A stretch of DNA of 64,000 nucleotides from Chitinophagaceae bacterium. Its GTDB lineage: Bacteria; Bacteroidota; Bacteroidia; Chitinophagales; Chitinophagaceae. The stretch's first letter is position 1. Every line of letters starts with the position of its first letter. A program made the translations under genes and the position numbers. The notes beneath the pieces are model-generated. The model was not told the origin of the DNA. It did not search any database and was given only the letters and a program-made list of their open reading frames with translations. This document shows, in pieces, positions 29,247 through 38,266 of the stretch. The DNA lies in NCBI GenBank assembly GCA_003168265.1, contig PMSV01000006.1, positions 1 through 64,000 of the forward strand, written 5' to 3'.

Positions 29247-31601
29247 ATGAGAAGAACATTCTTTCTGTTTATCGCCTGTTTCCCGCTCAGTCTGCTGGGA
29301 CAGAATACTTCCAATCATGGGGATAAATTCGAGGCCCTTGGCAACATGCTTCCTACCCCAAACGAGTACCGCTCCGCCAGCGGCGCACCCGGACCGAAGT
29401 ATTGGCAGCAGAAATGCGATTACGACATCGTTTGCAACCTGGATGAGGCAAAGCTCAACCTGACAGGCAGCGAGACGATCACTTATTCAAACAATTCTCC
29501 CGATCCGCTGACCTATCTCTGGCTTCAACTGGATGAGAATGAACACAGTTCCAAATACAACGCGAATTACCAGGAAGGCAGCAATATGGACAGCATTGAA
29601 AGCGACCGCATCCTGGATCAATTTGCCCATGCACCCAATGATTATGGAGATCATATTACAAAGATCACGGATGCGCTCGGCAAGCCGCTGCAATACATGA
29701 TCAATAAAACAATGATGCGGGTTGAACTCCCTGTCGTTTTAAAACCAGGACAGAAATTCATTTTTAAGATCAATTGGTATTATCATATTACCGACCGCAT
29801 GAAGGCATTTGGCCGCGGCGGTTATGAATATTTTCCCGAAGACGGGAATTATCTGTTCACCATGACCCAATGGTATCCCCGTCTCTGTGTATATAGCGAT
29901 TTCCAGGGATGGCAGAATAACCAGTTCACCGGGCGTGGGGAATTCGCTTTGACCTTCGGGGATTTCAAAGTTCAGATGACCGTTCCGGCCGACCATGTGG
30001 TAGGCGCTACCGGCGAATGCCAGAACTACCAGCAGGTGCTGAGCCCGGAACAATATACCCGCTGGCAAAAGGCGCAGACATCTAAGGAACCCGTGGAGAT
30101 CGTGACGCTGGCTGAGGCCCAGGCAAGGGAGAAAAACAAAAGCAACCAGACCAGGACATGGATATTCAAAGCCACAAATGTTCGTGATTTTGCCTGGGGA
30201 TCTTCCCGCAAATTTGTCTGGGACGGAATGCCGGCCTATGTAGAAGGGAAAAAAGTCATGTGCATGAGCTATTATGGCAAAGAAGCCTATCCTCTTTACC
30301 GTAAATACTCTACCAAGGTCGTGGCCCATACGATCAAATCCTATTCCCATTTCACCATTCCCTTCCCTTATCCGGTGGCCCAGAGCGTGGAAGCTTCCAA
30401 TGGAATGGAATATCCAATGATCTGTTTCAATTTCGGCCGCACAGAAAAAGATGGCAGCTATAGCGAAGCCACTAAATACGGAATGCTCGGCGTCGTGATC
30501 CATGAAGTGGGACATAATTTCTTCCCGATGATCGTCAACAGCGATGAGAGACAATGGACCTGGATGGATGAAGGCATCAATTCCTTTGTGGAATACCTGA
30601 CCGAGGAACTATTTGATAATAAATTTCCCGTTCGCGGCAAGGGGCCGGCCTGGGCAATTGTGGACTATATGAAGCTTCCCAAAGACCAGTTGGAACCCAT
30701 CATGACCAATTCCGAAAATATTGTTCGTTTCGGACCAAATGCATACACCAAACCAGCAACCGGCCTGAATATTCTGCGCGAAACCGTAATGGGACGGGAC
30801 CTCTTTGATTATGCCTTTAAAGAATATGCAAAACGCTGGGCATTCAAGCATCCGACCCCTGCAGACTTCTTCCGCACCATGAATGATGCCAGTGCAGAAA
30901 ACCTGGATTGGTTCTGGCGGGGTTGGTTCTTTGGCATTCAGCCTGTAGATATTTCCCTGGACAGTGTAAAACATTTTGTACCGGATTTTGCCAGGCCGCT
31001 GGCCAAAGTGGATACCACGGTCAAGAGGCATATCGACAAGCCTTTGGAAAGTAAGTTTAAGGAAGATGTTTCAAAGGAAAGGAACCGGGATGACAAGAAC
31101 ATCACATTCGCCGTTGATGCAGATACAGCCCTGCGTGATTTTTACTGGAAATATTCCCGCGGTCAGATTCCCTATGACACAACTCAATATGCACAGCATG
31201 TTACCCGTTATGATGTGCCGATGGATGATTCAACCCGGCAGAAATTCGCATCCAGGCAATTCTACGAACTCCAGTTCTCCAATAAGGGAGGAATGGTCAT
31301 GCCCATTATCATCGAATGGACATATAAGGACGGTACTAAAGAAGTGGAAAGAATTCCGGCACAGATCTGGCGCAAGAACGAGAATCATGTGATCAAGGTC
31401 TTCATGAAGGATAAGGAAGTGGCTTCCATAAAACTCGATCCCTACCGGGAAACTGCAGATATCGATGAGAGCAATAATAGCTGGCCTGTGGTTCAGACCG
31501 AAACCAGGTTCCAGGTCTTCAAAGCCAAACAGCAGACCTTAAGAAGCATACCGCAGACAAATAATCCGATGCAGAAAGCAGAAGAGAAAAAGGCATTTTG
31601 A
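29247..31601 (+). CDS. M1 family metallopeptidase (secreted)
   Basis: Signal peptide; zinc site HEVGHNFFPMIVNSDERQWTWMDEG (HExxH-x18-E). Confidence 0.93.
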   Translation: MRRTFFLFIACFPLSLLGQNTSNHGDKFEALGNMLPTPNEYRSASGAPGPKYWQQKCDYDIVCNLDEAKLNLTGSETITYSNNSPDPLTYLWLQLDENEHSSKYNANYQEGSNMDSIESDRILDQFAHAPNDYGDHITKITDALGKPLQYMINKTMMRVELPVVLKPGQKFIFKINWYYHITDRMKAFGRGGYEYFPEDGNYLFTMTQWYPRLCVYSDFQGWQNNQFTGRGEFALTFGDFKVQMTVPADHVVGATGECQNYQQVLSPEQYTRWQKAQTSKEPVEIVTLAEAQAREKNKSNQTRTWIFKATNVRDFAWGSSRKFVWDGMPAYVEGKKVMCMSYYGKEAYPLYRKYSTKVVAHTIKSYSHFTIPFPYPVAQSVEASNGMEYPMICFNFGRTEKDGSYSEATKYGMLGVVIHEVGHNFFPMIVNSDERQWTWMDEGINSFVEYLTEELFDNKFPVRGKGPAWAIVDYMKLPKDQLEPIMTNSENIVRFGPNAYTKPATGLNILRETVMGRDLFDYAFKEYAKRWAFKHPTPADFFRTMNDASAENLDWFWRGWFFGIQPVDISLDSVKHFVPDFARPLAKVDTTVKRHIDKPLESKFKEDVSKERNRDDKNITFAVDADTALRDFYWKYSRGQIPYDTTQYAQHVTRYDVPMDDSTRQKFASRQFYELQFSNKGGMVMPIIIEWTYKDGTKEVERIPAQIWRKNENHVIKVFMKDKEVASIKLDPYRETADIDESNNSWPVVQTETRFQVFKAKQQTLRSIPQTNNPMQKAEEKKAF

Positions 31602-31630
31602 TATGACTCAGATTTGAGTATATGATCAGG

Positions 31631-31654
31631 CCCCGGCTTTGCCGGGGTTTTTTT
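31631..31654 (+). terminator. Rho-independent terminator
   Basis: CCCCGGCTTTGCCGGGGTTTTTTT. Confidence 0.88.
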
Positions 31655-31682
31655 AAGGCCTTATCCCGCCTTCAGGTCTTTT

Positions 31683-32378
31683 TTAATAATTGACTGAACC
31701 ATCAATATACTTAACCTTCTTTTTCCCGCTGTTCTTCTTTTCAAAATCTTTCACCTCCTTTGGCTTGGGGACTGCCTTGGTGGAGTCCGCCTGTGCAAGG
31801 CTTCTTTCCTGGGCCTTAGGAGGCTCCAGCTTCCCTAATGAATAGGTTTCGGTCTTTATTATCATGCCTGTCGTGAGATCATAGTATTTCCATTCCCCAT
31901 GCTTCAGGCCGACGCCCTCGTTCTTAACTACAACAGTTCTGTATTGGTCCAGGTGATTCAGATCTTCCACCAAGACCGTATCATATACTTTGTCAGGATT
32001 GAGTGCTTTCCAGCTTTCTTCCCTTATCAATTCCCCTGTCGGTGCAAAATATTGGTTGATGCTGTCCTTATTGCCCCATTTATAGTGTTCCACACCGATG
32101 AGGTCCCCATCCAGGCTATAAAGCCTCCAGGGCCCTTCTCTTCGGTTGTCTTTGAATATTCCCTCCTCCTCAAAGCCTGGTTCCCCTCTCAATTCGTCAT
32201 GGTGGACCACCCATTTGCCCTGTTTCTCGTCTTTTTTGTCTAAACAGTTCAAAGTATCACGCTGAGCCGAAAGCTGATAGGTTTTGCATTGGGAGTGTCC
32301 CTGCTGAGTCAGTAAGAATAAAATACCGGAAAGGAGAAAAGAATAGGGTTTCATATATATCTCTTGAACGAAAATCAT
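31683..32378 (-). CDS. YwqK/MORN-repeat-like secreted protein
   Basis: KQGKWVVHHDE...FKDNRREGPWRLYSLDG...GLKHGEWKYYD repeats. Confidence 0.65.
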   Translation of the reverse strand: MIFVQEIYMKPYSFLLSGILFLLTQQGHSQCKTYQLSAQRDTLNCLDKKDEKQGKWVVHHDELRGEPGFEEEGIFKDNRREGPWRLYSLDGDLIGVEHYKWGNKDSINQYFAPTGELIREESWKALNPDKVYDTVLVEDLNHLDQYRTVVVKNEGVGLKHGEWKYYDLTTGMIIKTETYSLGKLEPPKAQERSLAQADSTKAVPKPKEVKDFEKKNSGKKKVKYIDGSVNY

Positions 32379-32559
32379 TCCAATTTATGATGAATAGAAG
32401 GTTTTACCAATTCTCCAGCAGTTGAAAGGCGGCCGATTCTTTTATTTGCGCCATTTCCGAAGTTTTTTGGGTATTCTGTCTCAAAATTGTCAATGGCTAA
32501 AGACTATATCAGACAAACCCATTATCATTGCGGATTAATTGAAACTAAGTCCGGGTCGC

Positions 32560-33201
32560 ATGATAAAGAAGCCTATTTGCCTGATTTGCCTGGTTTTCAG
32601 TGCATGGATCAGCCGGAGCCAGAATTTGACCGTGGCTCAAATCAAATCGGAAATGGCAAAATCGCCCAATTCTCCGCTTTATGTAAAACAGGTACTTAAG
32701 AAAAAGTTTAAGATCGACACCATCATTATTACCCGGACTAATTTATTTCACAGTCTTGCTGACAGTATAGGGTATAACGGGAAGATCAATGCGGTATTCG
32801 GCCCTTATACTGACAATGGGCGTAAATTCCTGGTCCAGGTCCTGGCAAAGTCTCCAAATGTTTTTTACCATGTCAGCCAGATCTTCATAGATACCACGCT
32901 ATTCAGCCTTAAATTCATTGATTCACTGGGTAATGTGATCGTGGAAAAGATCAGGAGGGGACAGTCAACCTTCGAACAAATGGCCAAAACCTATTCGATG
33001 GGCGGGGAGGGCCCAACGGAGGGTGATCTGGGTTGGGTGGCCAGGGGAGTCCTTTTCCCCCAAATTGAAAAAGAAGTGGTAAAGAGAAAAAAAAATGAGG
33101 TATTCAAGGTCTGGACAACGAATGGCCTGCATATCCTGAAACGCACGGACGATCCCAAACAGGATACCGGGTTTGCACTTCTCATGCGGGTATTTCTTTA
33201 A
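32560..33201 (+). CDS. Parvulin-type peptidylprolyl isomerase
   Basis: IRRGQSTFEQMAKTYSMGGEGPTEGDLGWVARGVLFPQIEKEV. ATG at 32560 followed by a signal peptide. Confidence 0.85.
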   Translation: MIKKPICLICLVFSAWISRSQNLTVAQIKSEMAKSPNSPLYVKQVLKKKFKIDTIIITRTNLFHSLADSIGYNGKINAVFGPYTDNGRKFLVQVLAKSPNVFYHVSQIFIDTTLFSLKFIDSLGNVIVEKIRRGQSTFEQMAKTYSMGGEGPTEGDLGWVARGVLFPQIEKEVVKRKKNEVFKVWTTNGLHILKRTDDPKQDTGFALLMRVFL

Positions 33202-33323
33202 GCGGCCAGCGGCTGGAGCAAACCCATCCGGCTTTCACAAAACTTTAATAAACAAGCCAATCATTGTAAATGTTATTTAAATGATCAACATTGTTTTTCA
33301 TGTTGGTTGTTTTAAGGGTTAAG

Positions 33324-33345
33324 TTCCCCCATATCCATGGGGGAA
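33324..33345 (+). terminator. Hairpin between convergent genes, likely terminator
   Basis: TTCCCCCATATCCATGGGGGAA followed by TTTTATTTCTT. Confidence 0.65.
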
Positions 33346-33347
33346 TT

Positions 33348-34844
33348 TTATTTCTTATCCTTTAGGAAAATCGTCGTATCCTTCAACAATGGAAAACCGG
33401 CATGAAATAGCTTATCCAGCACAATCCTGAATTCATTTACGGTGCATATATTGTCGGGAAGGCTGGCATAATCCTTATCGGGGAAAAATATGGCGTTCTG
33501 ATTCTGGAAATAATTGAAAAGATTGGAACTGTCCGTTGTATTCCGGAAACCATGGTCTCCCATGAAAATGATGACAGCAGAGTTATTCGTGTTTTGCTGA
33601 ATACTATTGATGAGGTCTTTTGCTTTCTGGTTTGTGTAAACCACATAGTCTAGATAAGCCTGGTAGAATTTCTCATCATTTTGTTCATAGACCAGCCTGA
33701 AATCCTTTTTATTTCCATTCTTATCATAGAAAAAAGGGGGATGCGGCATATAGAAATGACCGTATATGAAACGCGGCTTGTCGCTTTGCTGCGCACTTTC
33801 ATTTTTGACCATGTTCACGAGTATATTGTTGTTGTTGGAATGACGGAACATGGTTTGTTCCACCAACCATTTGATCCTGAATTGCCCCGTATAAAGCAAC
33901 CAGCCGATATCTTTCTGGACATAATGCCATAGCGTCCGGTCGGTGATCAGTTTCGTTTTAAGAGGCAGGAAGGTTTGTTCCACTTTTGATGGATTGCCGG
34001 CCAGTTCAAATACCGAATAGTTGACGATATCATATCCCTGGTAGGAGAGGTATTTAATGACTTCATCGTCCCTGACGAGGTTATCGCAGTTCGTATAGTC
34101 TTCCAGCGTGCAGGCTGATGGATTCTTCAGCCCGTCCAGGTAAGACATATTCAGGATCGAGGCCATGGAAAATGGAGTAAAATTGTAATTGCTGTGAGAA
34201 TGGGTCATGATATCAAATCCCCTGTCCCTTAAAAAACTGTCCATATCGCTATTGTCGAAATTGTAGCGCTCTTTCAGGGAAAGACTGCTGCCATATTCAT
34301 CAAAAAGCAGAAGATAGATATCAGGTTTCGTACAGGTCTTGCATTCCTGGTAATTGCTATTGCTGGCGAATTCATAAGTGGATAATTTATTTGGACTCCT
34401 GTGAGTCCATTTATACCCGGCGCTGACGAGATCCACCAGAAGATAAATTCCGAAAAGCAGGTTCAGAAAAAGAGTGGAACGGGAGAAGGGTTTTTTGACC
34501 CGCTTCAGGTAGATCAAGCCAAACAGAAGCCCCGCAAAAAACAAGGAAAAAAGCAGGCTGTACCTATGAAGAAGAATATGATGGTCTTTGAAGAAATCAT
34601 GAATGGCCCCGAAAAAAAGATAAAAGCACATGATATAGGTGGAAAGCAACGCGGCCTTGATATGTTCACGATAAAAGAACAGGAAGACAAAATAGAGCAG
34701 GGCTGAAACCGCTCCATAGGACAACATAAGCAACAGGCATTCGCGGAAATGAATGAACCCGAAATTTTCGACATAGCCGTGTAGTACAAAGAAAACCGGG
34801 ATCAGGAATAGATATAAGGCAACTTCCCTAAATAACCTAATCAT
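33348..34844 (-). CDS. Membrane sulfatase/AlkP-superfamily protein (copy A)
   Basis: N-terminal TM helices; KPDIYLLLFDEYG, NYNFTPFSMASILNM, YGHFYMPHPPFFYD, IFMGDHGFR. Confidence 0.85.
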   Translation of the reverse strand: MIRLFREVALYLFLIPVFFVLHGYVENFGFIHFRECLLLMLSYGAVSALLYFVFLFFYREHIKAALLSTYIMCFYLFFGAIHDFFKDHHILLHRYSLLFSLFFAGLLFGLIYLKRVKKPFSRSTLFLNLLFGIYLLVDLVSAGYKWTHRSPNKLSTYEFASNSNYQECKTCTKPDIYLLLFDEYGSSLSLKERYNFDNSDMDSFLRDRGFDIMTHSHSNYNFTPFSMASILNMSYLDGLKNPSACTLEDYTNCDNLVRDDEVIKYLSYQGYDIVNYSVFELAGNPSKVEQTFLPLKTKLITDRTLWHYVQKDIGWLLYTGQFRIKWLVEQTMFRHSNNNNILVNMVKNESAQQSDKPRFIYGHFYMPHPPFFYDKNGNKKDFRLVYEQNDEKFYQAYLDYVVYTNQKAKDLINSIQQNTNNSAVIIFMGDHGFRNTTDSSNLFNYFQNQNAIFFPDKDYASLPDNICTVNEFRIVLDKLFHAGFPLLKDTTIFLKDKK

Positions 34845-34845
34845 A

Positions 34846-36261
34846 TCAGGCCCCTCTTTTTTTCATACGGTAGAGAATTCGCTCCGTATCCGGAACGGTT
34901 TGTTTGTTTTCTATTTCGAAATAAGCGATAAAGCTTTTTTCGAAGGCCTCCGGATCATAGGGCTTGTGGTAGTCGTTCTTCTGTGCGATGAGCTGTCTGG
35001 ATTTTTCGTCAGTAATGGGAACAAATTCGATGATCAGGAAATTCTTAGTTAACCCCGCCAGCATAAAGGCGACATCCTGAAGGGGAATATTCTTACTCAG
35101 GACAAGGTGATGGATCAGGGCCAGGGCCGTGACCAGTTCCGATTTGGCGCGGTCGGCAAAGGATGATCTCTCCTTATGGTTGAATCCAAGGGCAGGGGAG
35201 GGATTGGTCAGGTCGATGCAAAATGCGAGAATCGGGCGGATCCCGCCTGATTTTGCCTCCAGGTACAATCTGTTTACGCAATGGCTGTCGAAATCCACTG
35301 CAACGACAAGGGGGTTGGTCTCCGAGAGAATCTTTGAAAAATAACCGTCATTGCATCCTGCGTCCAATACCCTTCCTATGTTGATCCCGGAGATCATTTC
35401 CCTGAATAATTTCTCTTTCGCTTCCAGATAATTCTTACTTAGGATCGTTTCATCATAATAATTATTCCAGGTAGTCTGCAGGGCAGTATTGAGTTTCAGT
35501 GATTTTATCGCCCCGCGCAGGCTTTCTATAAGGTTGACCAGTTTTTGTTTGCTGAAAGAAACATTTCCTGAAGAGGCCCCTGCTTTGTTTTTGGAACTTA
35601 CTGAATTTTGAAGGAACACATGAAGCCAGATGCTCATTTTAAAGCGGCTTCGGAAAGGGAGCAATTTGGCCACTGTTTTGACGGGTATTCCATCCAAATA
35701 GACAGAGAGCAGCTTTTGCACATCCATTTGCCGGTAATTTTCGAGCAAAAGTGGAAAGAAAAAGCATTCGCAAAATTGCCGGTAAGCGATCCAGGGCTCG
35801 GTCTGATCGTAGTTTTCAAAAGAAAGGGAATCGATAAAAACGGGGCTGCCATCCTGAAATTGAATATTGAAAGGGGTGGCATCTTTTAGTATCATTCCAT
35901 GCTTCAATGAGATCTTCAGGACACGTAAGGTTAACAGAGCGGCATCTTTGAGTTCATCAAAGCACCATTCGTAAGGATAACTGATAAAGTTGAGCTGATC
36001 CGGAAGCAGGATCTTATAACCATCCTCTGAGACAAAGGGAAACCCTGTTGCTTCCTGATGCGGGATCAATAATTTTTTTTCGACCAGTTCCTTGTATAGA
36101 CCGGACTCCATCAGCCGGTCATAATCCCCGGCATATGAATTATTGACCTGTCGGTAGAATTTGCCCCCGGATTTGAAAATGAACCCGGAAGGGTCTTTAA
36201 ATGATGCCGGAAGGCGGGAAGCAGAGATCGTCTCATTCATCGTTTTCGAGGTTGTCATCAT
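34846..36261 (-). CDS. Kinase-like domain fused to class I SAM-dependent methyltransferase (NoeA-like)
   Basis: C-terminal VLDAGCNDGYFSKIL...VAVDFDS; N-terminal LKDATPFNIQFQDGSPVFIDSLSF resembles a kinase D..P.N...D loop. Start may be M at 36240. Confidence 0.75.
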   Translation of the reverse strand: MMTTSKTMNETISASRLPASFKDPSGFIFKSGGKFYRQVNNSYAGDYDRLMESGLYKELVEKKLLIPHQEATGFPFVSEDGYKILLPDQLNFISYPYEWCFDELKDAALLTLRVLKISLKHGMILKDATPFNIQFQDGSPVFIDSLSFENYDQTEPWIAYRQFCECFFFPLLLENYRQMDVQKLLSVYLDGIPVKTVAKLLPFRSRFKMSIWLHVFLQNSVSSKNKAGASSGNVSFSKQKLVNLIESLRGAIKSLKLNTALQTTWNNYYDETILSKNYLEAKEKLFREMISGINIGRVLDAGCNDGYFSKILSETNPLVVAVDFDSHCVNRLYLEAKSGGIRPILAFCIDLTNPSPALGFNHKERSSFADRAKSELVTALALIHHLVLSKNIPLQDVAFMLAGLTKNFLIIEFVPITDEKSRQLIAQKNDYHKPYDPEAFEKSFIAYFEIENKQTVPDTERILYRMKKRGA

Positions 36262-36400
36262 TTTTGCCTCTGAGGAAAAATGCTTTCATTCTCAACCAGA
36301 GGTTTTTAAAATAGAAAAGCCCGGCCAGGACGCCGGCAATGATCATTTGAGCCAGCCAACTGCCGCTGCCCGGATCAATGTAGAGAAAAAAAATTTTCAT
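36233..36400 (-). CDS. 55-aa DPGSGS-motif membrane microprotein (copy A)
   Basis: MKIFFLYIDPGSGSWLAQMIIAGVLAGLFYFKNLWLRMKAFFLRGKNDDNLENDE*. Homologous to the 38087-38266 product; absent from the ORF track. Confidence 0.85.
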   Translation of the reverse strand: MKIFFLYIDPGSGSWLAQMIIAGVLAGLFYFKNLWLRMKAFFLRGKNDDNLENDE

Positions 36401-36467
36401 GGGGGGGTTAAATAATGAGAATCAAGGTATAAAATGTTTTTCATAATCAATAACCTTCCTTTAAAAG

Positions 36468-37973
36468 TCAATAAAAATAGTCTTTCACAACGGTTGATGA
36501 ATCCCGCAGTAGTGGAAAATGCTGCCCGAAAAAATGGTCAAATACGACCCGGAAACTATTCACAGGACTGATGCTATCATAGAGCATGGAATAATCCCCG
36601 TCAGGGAAATAGGCAGCATAGAAATTCGGCAATTCCCATCGGCTGAGAGAATCGGGAAACCTGCGGAATCCATGATCCCCTTCAATGAGGATAATAGTAT
36701 TTTTTTTATTATGAATCTTCAGTTCTCCGACTATTTCTCGGATGATCAGATTGGCCCATTTTACCTGTGCAATATAAGTATGGTAAAGCGGCTTTTGGGA
36801 TGTAGTATAGGTGAGAAACTTCCCATTTGTATCATATAAATGAGGTGTATGGGGTACAAGTATATGGCCATATACAAAATGAGGAGGGCGGTTCTTGCTG
36901 CTGTCCACAGTAGCTTCAATCTCCCGGATGGTATGTTGAACCGATTCGAATTTTTCCTGCATCTTCTCGTCAAAGGCCACGCTGTCCTTATTGTAAAATG
37001 GCCTGGAATTGCGAAGGCTCGAAAGTATGGATGAACTAAGCGATCCCGGAAGGGTTTGGCCAGGGATCTGTCCATCTACAAGGTAATCAAAAAAATGCCC
37101 CAGCCCGTTTTCTTCAATGCTGTTGCGGAAAGGTGCGATGAACCGAATCTTGTACCCTTCTTTCTTCAGAATGCTGAAAGTCTCATTATCACTCATGGAA
37201 TTATTGCCCTTCATTATATTTTCCACCACCGTGCCGTCCTTGCCTGCATTTCCCGGAATATAATTCATATTAAAAGCCGAGCTGATGGAGAAAACAGTGA
37301 AGGAATAATTGCATCGTGTGTTGGAAGGAATGTAAAATCCGTTGGAGTCGAGCCACGATGTGATCGAATTGTTGTCAAATCCCCAGCGGACCTTCAGGGC
37401 ATTGTTATTTGTATATTCATCGAATACAAAAAAATAGATATCCGGTTTGCTGCTGTCCGGCATTTGGCTGGGAATATACTCCTGAAACAGGGATTTGCCG
37501 GGGTAGATCAGGTTATGGTCCTGCCTGTATTGTTTTATTTTTCCGAAACTGCTGGTGCACTCGAATAAGACTATGCAAAACATCGCCAGATTCAGAAAAC
37601 TGTTGAGTTTGGGGTCAATGCTTCGGGCAAGGACAATTTTTCTTTCCACTAGAAAGATCAGGAAAAATAATATGGGTAACAGTACCCAATAACTGCTTAA
37701 CCGGGTATCAAAAGTAATTTTCCGATAGGCTTCGTGGATTGGTGAAAAAAAGAGCAGAAAGCAAGCGATCGTTATCAGGATCAGGAATATTTTATTATTC
37801 GGAATTCCGGCCATTTTCAGTATCACAAAACAGGATCCGGTCAATCCGTAGATGATCAATCCGAAATAAATGATTTCCGGGAGGGGAATAAAGCGAAATA
37901 ATTCATTGTAATTGTGAAGCAGGAAAAAAAGGGGCAGCAATATCAAGGCAGGCAGTGCAGAGGAATTTTTCAT
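36468..37973 (-). CDS. Membrane sulfatase/AlkP-superfamily protein (copy B, paralog of 33348-34844)
   Basis: KPDIYFFVFDEYTNN, NYSFTVFSISSAFNMNYIPG, YGHILVPHTPHLYD, IEGDHGFRR align with copy A motifs. Confidence 0.85.
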   Translation of the reverse strand: MKNSSALPALILLPLFFLLHNYNELFRFIPLPEIIYFGLIIYGLTGSCFVILKMAGIPNNKIFLILITIACFLLFFSPIHEAYRKITFDTRLSSYWVLLPILFFLIFLVERKIVLARSIDPKLNSFLNLAMFCIVLFECTSSFGKIKQYRQDHNLIYPGKSLFQEYIPSQMPDSSKPDIYFFVFDEYTNNNALKVRWGFDNNSITSWLDSNGFYIPSNTRCNYSFTVFSISSAFNMNYIPGNAGKDGTVVENIMKGNNSMSDNETFSILKKEGYKIRFIAPFRNSIEENGLGHFFDYLVDGQIPGQTLPGSLSSSILSSLRNSRPFYNKDSVAFDEKMQEKFESVQHTIREIEATVDSSKNRPPHFVYGHILVPHTPHLYDTNGKFLTYTTSQKPLYHTYIAQVKWANLIIREIVGELKIHNKKNTIILIEGDHGFRRFPDSLSRWELPNFYAAYFPDGDYSMLYDSISPVNSFRVVFDHFFGQHFPLLRDSSTVVKDYFY

Positions 37974-38086
37974 GCATGAAAGGTTGTTATTATTGCAAGT
38001 GATCAGGCTGGTTGGATCGGACCTGCTAATTCCTGAGAGAAAGACCCTTAAAATCCAGGGATTAAAAGTTGATAGGCCGAAGCGTT

Positions 38087-38266
38087 TTAGTCGTCGTTTT
38101 CCGTTATTTCATCTTTTTGGCCCTTGGAGAAAATCTTGCCGAAGAAGGACTTTACTCTAATCCAGAGATTCTTGAAATAAAATAATCCAGCCAGCACCCC
38201 GGCAATGATCATTTGAACTAGGTAGCTCCCACTGCCCGGATCAATATAAAGCAACAAACGGTTCAT
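38087..38266 (-). CDS. 59-aa DPGSGS-motif membrane microprotein (copy B)
   Basis: MNRLLLYIDPGSGSYLVQMIIAGVLAGLFYFKNLWIRVKSFFGKIFSKGQKDEITENDD*. ATG overlaps the M42 stop (TAATG). Confidence 0.87.
   Translation of the reverse strand: MNRLLLYIDPGSGSYLVQMIIAGVLAGLFYFKNLWIRVKSFFGKIFSKGQKDEITENDD

Noticed and set aside
29739-30554. 271-aa minus-strand ORF opposite the M1 peptidase
   Set aside because: Antisense to the zinc-site region of the M1 peptidase; not credible.
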